A program made the position numbers and the translations under genes. A model generated the notes under the pieces. The model ran no database searches, was not told where the DNA came from, and worked only from the letters and a program-made list of their open reading frames with translations. Shown piece after piece: positions 1 to 8,533 of a DNA stretch of 64,000 bases. This DNA is from Stagnihabitans sp038231395 (GTDB lineage Bacteria; Pseudomonadota; Alphaproteobacteria; Rhodobacterales; Rhodobacteraceae), in NCBI GenBank assembly GCA_038231395.1, contig JBBRLL010000017.1, positions 1-64,000 on the forward strand, written 5' to 3'. The stretch's first letter is position 1, and each line of letters starts with the position of its first letter.

Positions 1-101
1 AGGACTTCGCCACACAATGGCTCTGGACTTACAACAACGACCGCCCGAACATGGGCATCGGCGGGATGACACCCGCAATGAAACTGAAAATGGCCGCGTG
101 A
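1..101 (+). CDS. IS3-family transposase, C-terminal end (partial)
   Basis: Only the last 33 codons lie in the window (frame from base 3, TGA at 99-101). The tail contains YNNDRPNMGIGGMTPAMKLK, the typical end of the DDE transposase (OrfB) of the IS3 family, where this YN.xRPH/N...G..TP segment follows the catalytic glutamate. The catalytic residues are upstream of the window. Function known for the family: cuts and joins the ends of the element. Whether the full element is intact cannot be seen here. Confidence 0.85.
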   Translation, partial: DFATQWLWTYNNDRPNMGIGGMTPAMKLKMAA

Positions 102-141
102 ATTCTACGAATGCACCCCGTTAAAAATGGGGGGATTACCA
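102..141 (+). mobile_element. Probable right end of the IS3-type element
   Basis: After the transposase stop the sequence reads ACCCCGTTAAAAATGGGGGG followed by ATTACCA. Read from outside inwards this begins TGGTAATCCCCCCATTTTT, which fits the TG...CA termini and C-rich ends of IS3-type elements. The exact end at 141 is inferred from the CA dinucleotide and from the point where the neighbouring reverse-strand reading frame stops looking like host protein. The left end is outside the window, so the inverted repeat and target duplication cannot be checked. Confidence 0.5.
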
Positions 142-373
142 CGGCACTACCGTTCAGAATCGTGCCTAAAGGTTCGAAAAATGACAAAAGCAGTAAGAGC
201 ATTGCAATCCCACGATCGGTAACACGAGATCCGCTGCCTGCCATTTGCGATGCAGGCTCTAACATCCAGTTTTCAACGATCAGGTGCCATCCCTTTACAT
301 ACTGATCTCTATTATTGATCAATTTCTCAAAATTCAGTTTCCCACTTACGATCCACATCGGGCTTCCGCTCAT
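142..373 (-). pseudogene. N-terminal fragment of a hypothetical protein interrupted by the IS
   Basis: The reverse strand from ATG at 373 (or 358) reads MWIVSGKLNFEKLINN, then ENWMLEP, then a hydrophobic AMLLLLLSFFEPLGTILNG stretch, and then runs into the IS end without a stop (open until about base 29). This looks like the beginning of a real protein and resembles a family of uncharacterised proteins of roughly 200 residues with an SFFEP/YFE signature; that resemblance is from memory and the function is unknown. The segment is clearly more AT-rich than the rest of the window, suggesting acquired DNA. The remainder of the gene would lie on the far side of the IS, outside the window. Confidence 0.5.
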
Positions 374-484
374 ATTGCATCTCGCTTCATCTTCTACTTC
401 TCCCAATGTATTATCTCACCTCAAAGCGTCGCCGCTGCGGTTTTCAAGATCTAATAGCTAGCGTCGTGGCGTTGAATGCCCCCC

Positions 485-871
485 TCACTCCCGCCCCTCC
501 CCCTCCCTATCCCGCTCAAACCCCTCCACCCCCACAAACTCCGGCAACCACGCCTCGCGCCGGATCGTCCACAACTCATACGTCGGCACCAGCCGCCCGA
601 TCTCATCCAGCGCCCCCAGATTAACCCCAACCTCATCACCAAACCGCCCGAACACCGGTGACCCACAGGTCGGGCAAAAGAACCGCCCCTGATACTCCCC
701 CGTCTGCCCCGTCACCGTCACCGCATCTTCAGGAAAAATCGCCGAGGCATGGAACAACGCCCTGTGGTTCTTGCGGCAATCCAGACAGTGGCACATTCCC
801 ACCCGGTATGGCCGCCACAAGGCCAAAAACCGCACGTCGCCACACAAACACCCGCCCGCAAATTGCTCCAT
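485..871 (-). CDS. GFA (glutathione-dependent formaldehyde-activating) family protein
   Basis: 128 residues. The start at 871 is chosen because it has a good AGGGGG ribosome site and begins directly with the domain, MEQFAGGCLCGDVRF; a longer open frame upstream has no family character. Cysteine motifs in order: CLC near residue 8, MCHCLDC near 30, and FCPTCGSP near 68. Together they make the zinc sites typical of the Mss4-like/GFA fold. Some members bind glutathione adducts of formaldehyde, but most are uncharacterised, so no substrate is claimed. It stands alone, with the thioesterase gene upstream on the same strand after 185 bases. Confidence 0.82.
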   Translation of the reverse strand: MEQFAGGCLCGDVRFLALWRPYRVGMCHCLDCRKNHRALFHASAIFPEDAVTVTGQTGEYQGRFFCPTCGSPVFGRFGDEVGVNLGALDEIGRLVPTYELWTIRREAWLPEFVGVEGFERDREGEGRE

Positions 872-1056
872 GACATTCCCCCTACACCTCGCCGCCTGCC
901 CCAACCGAACATTGCAGTCACAATGGCCTTCGGCACGGTCTGTATCTACAGAAAAAACACGCCGAACATACGCCACCAAGCCTCTGTTTTCCGGCGCTAA
1001 CCTTGAGTAGTCCGACCTGATTCGTGACGCCGCGCAAACCCGCATTAACCCTTCGT

Positions 1057-1473
1057 TCACACCTGCCGCAAAAACCCTGAAAGCTTGGCCCGCATCGCCT
1101 CTGGCCAGGCCTGCGGCACGGGCGTACCGTCTAGCGCTTTCACCCAAACCAGCGTGATCGTGGCCACCAGACGCACCGCACCGCCGCCCTGCGCCACGAT
1201 CTCGAACGTCACCGAAGTGCCACCCAGACGCAGCACCTCCAGCGTCACATCCAGCACCTCGCCCAATCGGGTCGGTGCGCGAAAATCCGTTTCAATCCGC
1301 ACCGTTGGCACGCCAGAGCGGTCGGCCATCATCGCGCCATAAGACACCCCAACCGCCTCACGGAAGAAGTTCTCGCAGACATGGTTGGTCATTTCAAAAT
1401 AGCGCGGGTAAAAGACGATCCCCGCCGGATCGCAATGGTTGAACTCTATGGGATAGCGGCGGTGGTACAGCAT
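1057..1473 (-). CDS. Acyl-CoA thioesterase, YbgC/4-hydroxybenzoyl-CoA thioesterase family
   Basis: 138 residues, a single hotdog domain of normal family length. Near the N-terminus the motif HCDPAGIVFYPRYF carries the Asp that acts in catalysis in 4-hydroxybenzoyl-CoA thioesterases; the tyrosine and the following helix also match. A GTG lies one codon upstream, but ATG at 1473 sits better behind AAAGGA. The enzyme would hydrolyse an acyl-CoA in the cytoplasm; the substrate cannot be read from sequence. It is divergent from the class V aminotransferase-like gene at 1596, with 122 bases between for promoters. A role linked to that neighbour, for example in aromatic or tryptophan breakdown, is only a guess. 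Confidence 0.85.
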   Translation of the reverse strand: MLYHRRYPIEFNHCDPAGIVFYPRYFEMTNHVCENFFREAVGVSYGAMMADRSGVPTVRIETDFRAPTRLGEVLDVTLEVLRLGGTSVTFEIVAQGGGAVRLVATITLVWVKALDGTPVPQAWPEAMRAKLSGFLRQV

Positions 1474-1595
1474 CACGATATCCTTTCAAACTCAAAACAA
1501 ATCCGGTATGAGCGAATGCAGATTTTCCCGCAAGGCCAGCGCGATTGCAAGCCACCGAAGTCTGGAAATCAAGGGTGCTTAAACCGGAGCAAGCC

Positions 1596-2720
1596 ATGTC
1601 AGCGACCAGCTATTTTCTGTATCACTCCATCGGCCAGTATCCCGGAAAAGCCCGCGATCTGGCCGGGGCAATGGCAGAATTTGCGGTCAGCTGGGGCGCT
1701 GCGGATGACGGCCAATGGGCCTATGCCCTTGGAAAGCGTCAGGATTTCATTGACCGGTGGCGGGCAATCCTCGGGGCACCTGCGGGGTCCTTGACCACGT
1801 TTGAAAGCGTGACGCAGGCGTTTCATGCGGTGCTCACAGCGCTTCCCTCCGGCCATTTGACCGGGCGCAAAGTGCTGGTCGGGGCGGATTGCTTTCCGTC
1901 GAACCACTTTCTGTTGCAGGGCATGGCCGACCGCTTCGGCTTTACCCTGAAGACTGTGGCGATGCGGCAAGGGTCAGCCCATGTCGAGGATGAGGATTTC
2001 ATCCGAGACTGGACCCCGGATGTCGGGCTGGCACTTCTGACATGGGTGTCATCGACCACCTCTCACCGGATCAACCTGGCGGCGATGGTGGCGCATGGCC
2101 GGCGGATGGGGTCGCTGATCGGCGTGGACATCACCCAAGCTGCCGGGCTGCTGCCGTTCGACGTTATGGCGCCGGAGGTGGATTTCGCCGTCTCAACCTC
2201 GCTCAAATGGATGTGCGGCACGCCGGGGGCGGGCATCCTTTACCTGTCGCCAAGGTTGATCCCGCACTGCCAGCCTGAACTGAGGGGCTGGTTCAGCCAA
2301 CCCAACCCTTTCAACTGGGATATCAACAGCTTCGCCTTTGCCCCCGACATCCGCCGCTTTGACAATGGCACGCCCGGGGTTATGGCGGCCTTGGCATCGT
2401 TGCCTGCGCTGAACTGGCATGCGGCGCAGGATCAGACTGCGATCCTTGCGCACAATCGCCGGATCACCGCCCGCCTGATCGCTGCGGCCGATGACATGGG
2501 GCTGACGCTTTTGACGCCGCGTTTGCCGGAAAAGCGCGGCGGATCGGTGATGGTTCGGCTGCCAGAGCGGGTGGTGGCCGCTGACCTGGTGGCCAGTCTG
2601 CGCGCCCAGGGCATCACGACCGATGCGCGGGGCCAGACCTTGCGGTTGTCGCCGGGTGTAATGACCACCGATGGAGGAACCGACCGTCTTCTGGGCGCTT
2701 TGACCAACCTTTTGCGTTGA
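1596..2720 (+). CDS. Class V aminotransferase-family (kynureninase-like) PLP enzyme
   Basis: 374 residues, start at 1596 behind CGGAGC. Fold-type I PLP features are visible: the aspartate of IGVDITQAAG around residue 180, which would contact the PLP ring nitrogen, and the lysine of STSLKWMCGTPGAG around 210, which would form the Schiff base. The overall pattern is that of class V aminotransferases and kynureninase-type enzymes. It is somewhat short for kynureninase (about 400), and I could not confirm substrate-specific residues, so aminotransferase, lyase or desulfurase activity all remain possible. It is transcribed away from the thioesterase and towards rsgA (convergent). Confidence 0.8.
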   Translation: MSATSYFLYHSIGQYPGKARDLAGAMAEFAVSWGAADDGQWAYALGKRQDFIDRWRAILGAPAGSLTTFESVTQAFHAVLTALPSGHLTGRKVLVGADCFPSNHFLLQGMADRFGFTLKTVAMRQGSAHVEDEDFIRDWTPDVGLALLTWVSSTTSHRINLAAMVAHGRRMGSLIGVDITQAAGLLPFDVMAPEVDFAVSTSLKWMCGTPGAGILYLSPRLIPHCQPELRGWFSQPNPFNWDINSFAFAPDIRRFDNGTPGVMAALASLPALNWHAAQDQTAILAHNRRITARLIAAADDMGLTLLTPRLPEKRGGSVMVRLPERVVAADLVASLRAQGITTDARGQTLRLSPGVMTTDGGTDRLLGALTNLLR

Positions 2721-2773
2721 AAATCAGGCGCTTCCTGCACTTTTCGGACGGAGGAGATTTGGCCGCCTCAACT

Positions 2774-3817
2774 TTATCCCCGCCGTTTACCCGGAGTTTT
2801 TCTGGCAGCGCGCACGGCGGCGCGGGTGTTAGAGGTCAGCACGGTTTCGCTGTTCACCCGATCCTCGACCAACAGCTTTTGCCAGCGTTGAAAGCGGTCC
2901 ACAGTCTCTGCCCCCGAGGCGATCAGGGCTTGCACCGCGCAGCCCGGCTCCGTGCCATGTTTGCAGTTGGTGAACTTGCAGCGTAACGCAGCTTCGGTCA
3001 GGTCATCGAACAACAGGTCGATCCCGTCGCTGGCATCGGTCAGTTGCACCTCACGCATTCCCGGCGTGTCGATCAGCCACCCCCCCTCGGCCATCGCAAC
3101 CAGATAGCGGCCCGTGGTGGTATGCCGCCCCTTTGCGTCATCATCACGGATGTCCTGCACCGGGGCCTGTCCACCCGTCAACGCATTGGCAATGGTGGTT
3201 TTTCCGACGCCCGAGGAGCCGAGCAGCGCCACCGTTCGCCCGGGCTTGCACCACGTGGCCAAAGCCATCCGCACATCGTCACGCTTGGCGTCCAGCAGGA
3301 CCACCGCCATGCTACGTTTCAGGGCACGGGCTTGAGATGCGAAAACCTCCGGGTCGGGGCAGGTATCGGCCTTGGTCAGCACCACCACCGGCTCCACCCC
3401 GGCACTGGCGGCCAGCACCAAAAAACGCTCCATCCGGGCGGCGTTGAAATCGGCGTTGCAGGAGGACACGATCAGCAGACTGTCAAGATTGGCCGCGATG
3501 ACCTGCCGCGCCACCGTGCTGCCAGCGGCTTTACGAGAGATCAGCGAGCGGCGGTCCAGCACGCGCACGGCCAGATGCGGCCGGCTCAGCAGCCAGTCAC
3601 CGACCGCAACAGTGCTGGTTGACAGGGTAGAGGCTGGCACGAGATCAACCTCGCCCGCGGCCCCCAACCCCTCGATCCGGGCGCGGTGAACAGCCGTGAC
3701 ACGGACCGGAACGCTTCCCTCATCTTCCGCCGTCACCTGCGCCTGAAAATCGGCATCCCAGCCCAAAAGAGCCAGAATGTCATCGACGGGGGGAAGCTTG
3801 CCGTTCAGCAGAACCAC
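2774..3817 (-). CDS. rsgA: Ribosome small-subunit GTPase RsgA
   Basis: 347 residues with the circularly permuted GTPase order of RsgA: G4 TKAD, then G1 P-loop GSSGVGKTT, then G3 DTPG. The C-terminal zinc knuckle CKFTNCKHGTEPGC follows. RsgA acts late in 30S maturation and releases assembly factors on GTP hydrolysis. The frame is open far upstream through the SRP RNA gene, so the start must be inside: GTG at 3817 gives the usual family length but has a poor ribosome site. An ATG at 3845 with a good AGGGGG site is in another frame and stops after 12 codons. The true N-terminus is therefore uncertain. It lies 55 bases behind the SRP RNA on the same strand. Confidence 0.92.
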   Translation of the reverse strand: MVLLNGKLPPVDDILALLGWDADFQAQVTAEDEGSVPVRVTAVHRARIEGLGAAGEVDLVPASTLSTSTVAVGDWLLSRPHLAVRVLDRRSLISRKAAGSTVARQVIAANLDSLLIVSSCNADFNAARMERFLVLAASAGVEPVVVLTKADTCPDPEVFASQARALKRSMAVVLLDAKRDDVRMALATWCKPGRTVALLGSSGVGKTTIANALTGGQAPVQDIRDDDAKGRHTTTGRYLVAMAEGGWLIDTPGMREVQLTDASDGIDLLFDDLTEAALRCKFTNCKHGTEPGCAVQALIASGAETVDRFQRWQKLLVEDRVNSETVLTSNTRAAVRAARKTPGKRRG

Positions 3818-3872
3818 GCCCGAAGGGTCACACCATCTGCCATGCGTCCCCCTGATCAGCGTCGGTTGAGGT

Positions 3873-3965
3873 GAGAGGCTGACAACGACCCAAGTGGGGC
3901 TCGTTACGGCTGCTTCCTTCCGGACCTGACCGGGTTGGCGAGGCACCTGCCCGCGCCAACCTCTC
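3873..3965 (-). ncRNA. ffs: Signal recognition particle RNA, small bacterial (4.5S) type
   Basis: The reverse strand contains GGTCAGGTCCGGAAGGAAGC, the conserved domain IV apex with the GGAA tetraloop and asymmetric internal loop bound by Ffh. The ends pair over 11 bp: GAGAGGTTGGC at the 5' end with GTCAGCCTCTC at the 3' end, including G-U pairs, giving an RNA of about 93 nt. This matches the short alphaproteobacterial form. It works with Ffh and FtsY in co-translational targeting to the membrane. The ends are set by base pairing and by the promoter position, so they may be off by a few bases. Confidence 0.95.
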
Positions 3966-3972
3966 GAAGTTG

Positions 3973-4001
3973 CATATAAGGCAGATCGGATCGGGGTGCA
4001 A
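3973..4001 (-). promoter_or_regulatory. Promoter of the SRP RNA gene
   Basis: Upstream of the SRP RNA on the reverse strand: a -35 box TTGCAC (3996-4001), a 17-base spacer and a -10 box TATATG (3973-3978). The predicted transcription start is at about 3965-3967, exactly where the paired RNA stem begins. The agreement between promoter geometry and RNA end supports both calls. Confidence 0.8.
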
Positions 4002-4155
4002 GAATGCGTTGCGCGGGTTTTGTGACGCCGATCATTCTGTCCGGGAAGGCCGCAGATGGGCATACTGGCTGAACCCGGCCCAAACCGCTGTTTCCGGCAA
4101 ACCGCTTGCCGACCCCTGCCTGCCCTGCGAAGCTGCGGCAAAACAGGAGTGTCTT

Positions 4156-5493
4156 GTGGCAAACATACCCGAAAACCTCAAATCCACCGCAGGGTTGCCT
4201 CGGGTCACCCATGCAAAGGGCAGCTATCTTTGGGACACCTCGGGCAAGCAATACATTGATGGGTCGGGTGGGCCAGCGGTCTATTGCCTTGGTCATGCCC
4301 ATGAAGAGGTGAACGCGGCGGTTATGGCTCAGATGAACCAAATCGCCCACGCCTACCGTTATAATTTCACCACCGACGCGTTGGAGGAGCTGACCGAAAT
4401 CATCCGCGCCCAATGTGGTGGCACGCTGCGGGAGATGGTCTTTGTGTCCAGCGGGTCAGAGGCTGTTGAAAGCTGCCTGAAGATAGCATTGCAATACCAT
4501 ACCGCCAACGGCCAGAAAACCCGCCGAACGTTCATTTCTCGCCAACGGTCATGGCACGGCAACACCCTGGGCGCCTTGGGTCTGTCAGGTTTTGCCGAGC
4601 GGACCGTGGCTTACGAGGGCGCTTTCATCCCCTCCATCAAACTCTCGCCCGTCAACGCGTATCGCCCGGTAGCCGGGGCCACGGCTGCAACGGTGGGCGA
4701 GGCTTGCGCCGCCGAGCTGGAAGCCGCCATCCTGCGCGAAGGCCCGGAAACCATTGCCGCCTTTGTGTTTGAACCGGTGGTGGGTGCTGCGGGCGGCTGC
4801 GTTCCTGCGCCTGACGGATATGCCAAGCGCGTGCGCGAGATTTGCACGCGCTACGGCGTCCTGATGATTGCCGACGAGGTGATGTGCGGCGCCGGTCGCA
4901 CCGGCACCTGGCGCGCGCTGGACCGGGACGGGGCAGAGCCGGACATAATGTCGGTCGCCAAGGGTCTGGCAGCGGGTTACGTGCCGTTGGGGGCCGCCAT
5001 TTGCACGACGGCGGTGTGGGAGGTGATCCGCGCCAAAGACGGCGCTTTTGGCACCGGGCACACCTTTACCGGCCACACGGCAGCCTGCGCAGCCGGGGTT
5101 GCCGTGCAAAAGATCATTCAGCGTGACGGGCTTCTGGCACGGGTGGCGGCCAATGAAGTCCGGCTGAAAGGCTGGCTGTCGGACGCCTTGGCGGGGGTGG
5201 ATGCGGTAGGTGACATTCGCGGGCGCGGCCATTTCATCTGTGCCGAACTGGTGGCTGACCGGCAGACCAAGGAACCCTTCGACGCCGACCGCAAACTGTT
5301 CCTCAAAGTGCGCGAACAGGCGATGCAGAACGGATTGGTCTGCTATCCGGTGGGCGGCAATATGGACGGGGTGCGCGGCGACATCGTGATTCTCGCCCCG
5401 CCTTTCAATTGCACCGATGCGGAACTGGTGGAAATCGTGGACAAATGCGCCACCTCTGTCCGGCAGGTGCTTGCAGCAGAGGGTTTGTTGTAA
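4156..5493 (+). CDS. Class III (omega) aminotransferase, aspartate aminotransferase family
   Basis: 445 residues, normal for class III aminotransferases. GTG at 4156 is taken because CAGGAG precedes it by six bases and the protein begins ANIPENLKSTAG; the longer open frame would overlap the SRP promoter. Motifs in order: SSGSEAVESCLK (PLP phosphate site), ISRQRSWHGNT, FEPVVGAAGG, IADEVMCGAGRTG with the PLP-binding Asp, and SVAKGLAAGYVPLGA with the Schiff-base Lys. These enzymes move the amino group of omega-amino acids, amines or similar donors; the substrate is not evident. It stands alone between ffs and the TPR gene. Confidence 0.9.
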   Translation: MANIPENLKSTAGLPRVTHAKGSYLWDTSGKQYIDGSGGPAVYCLGHAHEEVNAAVMAQMNQIAHAYRYNFTTDALEELTEIIRAQCGGTLREMVFVSSGSEAVESCLKIALQYHTANGQKTRRTFISRQRSWHGNTLGALGLSGFAERTVAYEGAFIPSIKLSPVNAYRPVAGATAATVGEACAAELEAAILREGPETIAAFVFEPVVGAAGGCVPAPDGYAKRVREICTRYGVLMIADEVMCGAGRTGTWRALDRDGAEPDIMSVAKGLAAGYVPLGAAICTTAVWEVIRAKDGAFGTGHTFTGHTAACAAGVAVQKIIQRDGLLARVAANEVRLKGWLSDALAGVDAVGDIRGRGHFICAELVADRQTKEPFDADRKLFLKVREQAMQNGLVCYPVGGNMDGVRGDIVILAPPFNCTDAELVEIVDKCATSVRQVLAAEGLL

Positions 5494-5574
5494 CATCTGT
5501 CACGCAGGCTTGAAGGCGCAAACCCGTGAACTTCGCGTATCTTCACATCATCATACAAAAAACGGAGCCGTATC

Positions 5575-6045
5575 ATGACCTCTCTTTTCAGCAGCGTTAC
5601 CGCCGTACTCATCGCATCTTTCACGCTGATGGCAGCACCCGTTATGGCGGCTGGCACCAGCGACGGCAGCAGTGCTGCCACCACTGCCCCGGCCAAAGCG
5701 ACCTATGAACAGGCCAAGGCCGCTGTCGATGCCGGCAAGTTCAAGGACGCCCTGCCGATGCTGGTGGCGTTGACCACGGACACCCCCAAGAACGCCGACG
5801 CGTGGAACCTTCTGGGCTTCACCTATCGCAATCTGGGCCAGATGGATGACAGCTCTACCGCCTACCTGAAGGTGCTGGCAATCAACCCCAACCATCTGGG
5901 CGCGCTGGAATATCAAGGTGAGTTGTTCATCAAGACCGGCAAGGTTGATCTGGCCAAGGCGAACCTTGCCAAGCTGAAAACCCTGTGCGGCAATTGCGAG
6001 CAGTTCGGTGATCTGCAAAAGGCGCTGCAGGCGGTCGGGGCCTGA
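5575..6045 (+). CDS. Secreted TPR-repeat protein
   Basis: 156 residues. ACGGAG precedes the ATG. Residues 1-26 form a Sec signal peptide ending VMAAG. Two or three TPR units follow: YEQAKAAVDAGKFKDALPML, then NADAWNLLGFTYRNLGQMDD, then GALEYQGELFIKTGKVDLAK. A C-terminal CGNC pair could form a disulfide in the periplasm. Likely a periplasmic protein-interaction module; partner unknown. It is convergent with the MoaD-like gene, whose stop lies 5 bases after its own, so it is not part of the molybdenum-hydroxylase operon. Confidence 0.8.
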   Translation: MTSLFSSVTAVLIASFTLMAAPVMAAGTSDGSSAATTAPAKATYEQAKAAVDAGKFKDALPMLVALTTDTPKNADAWNLLGFTYRNLGQMDDSSTAYLKVLAINPNHLGALEYQGELFIKTGKVDLAKANLAKLKTLCGNCEQFGDLQKALQAVGA

Positions 6046-6050
6046 CGCGC

Positions 6051-6296
6051 TTAGCCACCCTGCATGAAGGGCATCAGGACGACCTCGCTGTCGGGCCTGA
6101 TTTCCTGAAACCAAGCCTCGCGGTAGATCACCCCGTCGAGTGACATAGAGACCCCGCGCCGGATTTGCGGCGCGAGGCCAGGATAGGTTTCGCACAAGCG
6201 GTCAAGCAGGTCTTTGAAAGTCTTTGCTTCAACCTCGACAACGGATTGACCGTCGGTCCAGTGTCGCAAAGACCCCCAAAGCTTGACCTTGACCAT
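6051..6296 (-). CDS. MoaD/ThiS-family small sulfur-carrier-like protein
   Basis: 81 residues of beta-grasp type. It starts MVKVKLWGSLRHW and ends PFMQGG, with the C-terminal Gly-Gly that MoaD and ThiS proteins use for adenylation and thiocarboxylate formation. It is the last gene of the molybdenum-hydroxylase operon; one base separates its ATG from the upstream stop. A paralogue of MoaD dedicated to this enzyme, supplying sulfur for cofactor assembly or for the Mo sulfido ligand, is an inference from position. It could also be a general MoaD; no MoaE is present in the window. Confidence 0.8.
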   Translation of the reverse strand: MVKVKLWGSLRHWTDGQSVVEVEAKTFKDLLDRLCETYPGLAPQIRRGVSMSLDGVIYREAWFQEIRPDSEVVLMPFMQGG

Positions 6297-6297
6297 G

Positions 6298-8532
6298 TCA
6301 GCCTTTCAGCGCCGCAAGGATGCGTGGCGGCGACATTGGCAGTTCGGTCAACCGCACGCCCGCCGCCCGCGACACCGCGTTGGCGATGGCAGCCAACGGC
6401 GGCACGATCGGCGTTTCCCCCACGCCGCGCACACCATAAGGGTGGCCCGGGTTGGGGATTTCCAGAATGACCGTGTCGATCTTCGGAAGGTCGGAGGCGA
6501 CCGGGATGCGGTAATCCAGAAAACCGGGGTTCTGCAACCGGCCATCCGCGCCGTAGATGTATTCCTCGTTCAGCGCCCAGCCGATGCCCTGCACGGCACC
6601 GCCCTGCATCTGGCCTTCGACATAGTCCGGGTGAACCGCCTTGCCTGCATCCTGAAACACGGTATAGCGCAGGACTTTGGTGAAGCCGGTTTCCGGGTCC
6701 ACCTCCACATCGACCAGATGCACGCCAAAGCTGACGCCAGCGCCGTCAACGTTCACCTCGTAATGGCCTGCAATCGGTCCGCCGGTTTGCGGCGAGACGG
6801 CGGCAATTTCGGCGAGGCTGAGGGGCGGGAACTTGCCAGCGTTGGGGCCAGCCGGAACCGCAGCCCCGTCAACCCAATTTACCGCTTCCTCGTCTATCCC
6901 CCAAAACTTCGCCGCCCGCGCCTTCATCTTGCCAATGGCATCCCGCGCGGCCTTGATCGTGGCCAGACCAACCGCAAAAGTCACCCGGCTGCCATCGGTC
7001 ACGTCGTTGAAGCCCAGTGAGTTGGTGTCGGCCACGATCGTGCGGATATTCTCGTAAGGTATCCCCAACTCCTCCGCCGCCATCAGGCTGATCGAGGCGC
7101 GAGAGCCGCCGATATCGGGGTTGCCCTCGGTCACGCCGACCGTGCCATCGGTGTTAATGTTCAAAGAAACGCAGGTGTTGCCGCCAAAGTTGAACCAGAA
7201 CCCGCAGGACAAGCCACGACCTTGGTTCTTGCCGAGCGGGGCGGTGTAATGCGGATGGGCTTTGGCCGCTTGCAAGGTCGCCTCCAGCCCGATCTCGTTG
7301 AAAGTAGGGCCATAGGACGACAGGGTGCCCTTCTTCGCCGCGTTCTTCAGCCGCACCATCAAAGGGTCAAGGCCCAGCTTCTGGCACAGCTCGTCCACCA
7401 CGCTTTCGACGGCATAAATCGCCTGCGGGGCACCCGGCGCACGATAGGCGGCCTCTTTCGGGCGGTTGGTCAAGGCGTTCCAGCCGTAAGTCCGCACGGC
7501 GGCAAGGTCATAAGCGGCAAAGGCAGCCTGCGCGCCCATATCGACGGTGCCACAGGGGAATGCCCCACCGGAGTAGCGCAAATTCGCCTCGCCAGCGGTA
7601 ATGCGGCCATCCTTGGTCATGCCGATCCGCACGTCCATGGAGGACGAGACCGTCGGACCCGTGGCCCGGAACACCTCGTCCCGCGCCATCACGATCTTGA
7701 CCGGACGCCCCGCCATTTTTGACAGGGCCAAAGCCACCGGCTCGATGAAGACCGTGGTCTTGCCGCCAAAGCCGCCGCCGATTTCGGAAGGGGTGACGCG
7801 CAGCTGGCTGGCCTCCATCCCCATGATGGCAGAGCAGAGGGTTCTCACAAAGAAATGGCCTTGGGTGCAGCACCAGAGATCCGCCTTACCATCAGCCGTG
7901 ACAGAGGCAAGGCAGGCGTGCGGCTCGATATAGCCCTGATGCGTTGCGGCGGTCTTGAAGCTGCGATCAATCACCAGATCAGCTTTGGCAAAACCCGCGT
8001 CCAGATCGCCGTGGCCGAATTCGCAGGCGTTGGTGACGTTGTCCGACATGCCGCCGGGAACGTTTTCCAACGCGCGACCGGCTTGCACGACAGGGGCACC
8101 GGGCTTCATGGCGGCATCCACGTCGGTGACATGAGGCAAGGCCTGATAGGTGACCTTGATCGCCTTCAGCGCGGCCTTTGCGATGGCCGCAGAGGTGGCG
8201 GCAACAGCGGCAACCGCATGGCCATCATACAAAACCTTCTCGCGCGCCATGCAGTTTTCCTGCACATCCCGCAGAAAATTATCGTCAGGCCGGGCGAAAT
8301 CCGCGCCTGTGATCACAGCGCGAACGCCGGGAATGGCCGCTGCGGCAGAGGTGTCAATCGACACGATCTTGGCATGGGGATGGGGAGAGCGCAGGATGGC
8401 CCCGGTCAGCATGCCGGGCGCGGTCATATCCGCACCGTATTGCGCGCGACCGGTGACCTTGTCGACGCCGTCGGGGCGGTTTGGCCGTGTCCCGACATAG
8501 CGGAATTCGCGTTTGGGTTGGTCGAGTGCCAT
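6298..8532 (-). CDS. Xanthine dehydrogenase-family molybdopterin-binding (large) subunit
   Basis: 744 residues, the usual size of stand-alone large subunits. Visible signatures: EIGGGFGGKT (cofactor-binding loop), AYRAPGAPQ at the active-site loop, and near the C-terminus GVRGVGETPIVPP with the Glu that acts as catalytic base in this superfamily. The loop is AYRAPGAP and not the AYxCSFR loop of form I CO dehydrogenase, so it is not a true CO dehydrogenase. The substrate could be an aldehyde, an N-heterocycle or an aromatic acyl-CoA; it cannot be chosen from sequence alone. It follows the 2Fe-2S subunit gene without a gap. Cytoplasmic; no signal peptide. Confidence 0.93.
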   Translation of the reverse strand: MALDQPKREFRYVGTRPNRPDGVDKVTGRAQYGADMTAPGMLTGAILRSPHPHAKIVSIDTSAAAAIPGVRAVITGADFARPDDNFLRDVQENCMAREKVLYDGHAVAAVAATSAAIAKAALKAIKVTYQALPHVTDVDAAMKPGAPVVQAGRALENVPGGMSDNVTNACEFGHGDLDAGFAKADLVIDRSFKTAATHQGYIEPHACLASVTADGKADLWCCTQGHFFVRTLCSAIMGMEASQLRVTPSEIGGGFGGKTTVFIEPVALALSKMAGRPVKIVMARDEVFRATGPTVSSSMDVRIGMTKDGRITAGEANLRYSGGAFPCGTVDMGAQAAFAAYDLAAVRTYGWNALTNRPKEAAYRAPGAPQAIYAVESVVDELCQKLGLDPLMVRLKNAAKKGTLSSYGPTFNEIGLEATLQAAKAHPHYTAPLGKNQGRGLSCGFWFNFGGNTCVSLNINTDGTVGVTEGNPDIGGSRASISLMAAEELGIPYENIRTIVADTNSLGFNDVTDGSRVTFAVGLATIKAARDAIGKMKARAAKFWGIDEEAVNWVDGAAVPAGPNAGKFPPLSLAEIAAVSPQTGGPIAGHYEVNVDGAGVSFGVHLVDVEVDPETGFTKVLRYTVFQDAGKAVHPDYVEGQMQGGAVQGIGWALNEEYIYGADGRLQNPGFLDYRIPVASDLPKIDTVILEIPNPGHPYGVRGVGETPIVPPLAAIANAVSRAAGVRLTELPMSPPRILAALKG

Positions 8533-8533
8533 G

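Noticed and set aside
3818..4162. Upstream extension of the rsgA frame to 462 codons
   Set aside because: The extension runs through the SRP RNA and its promoter and has no family similarity.
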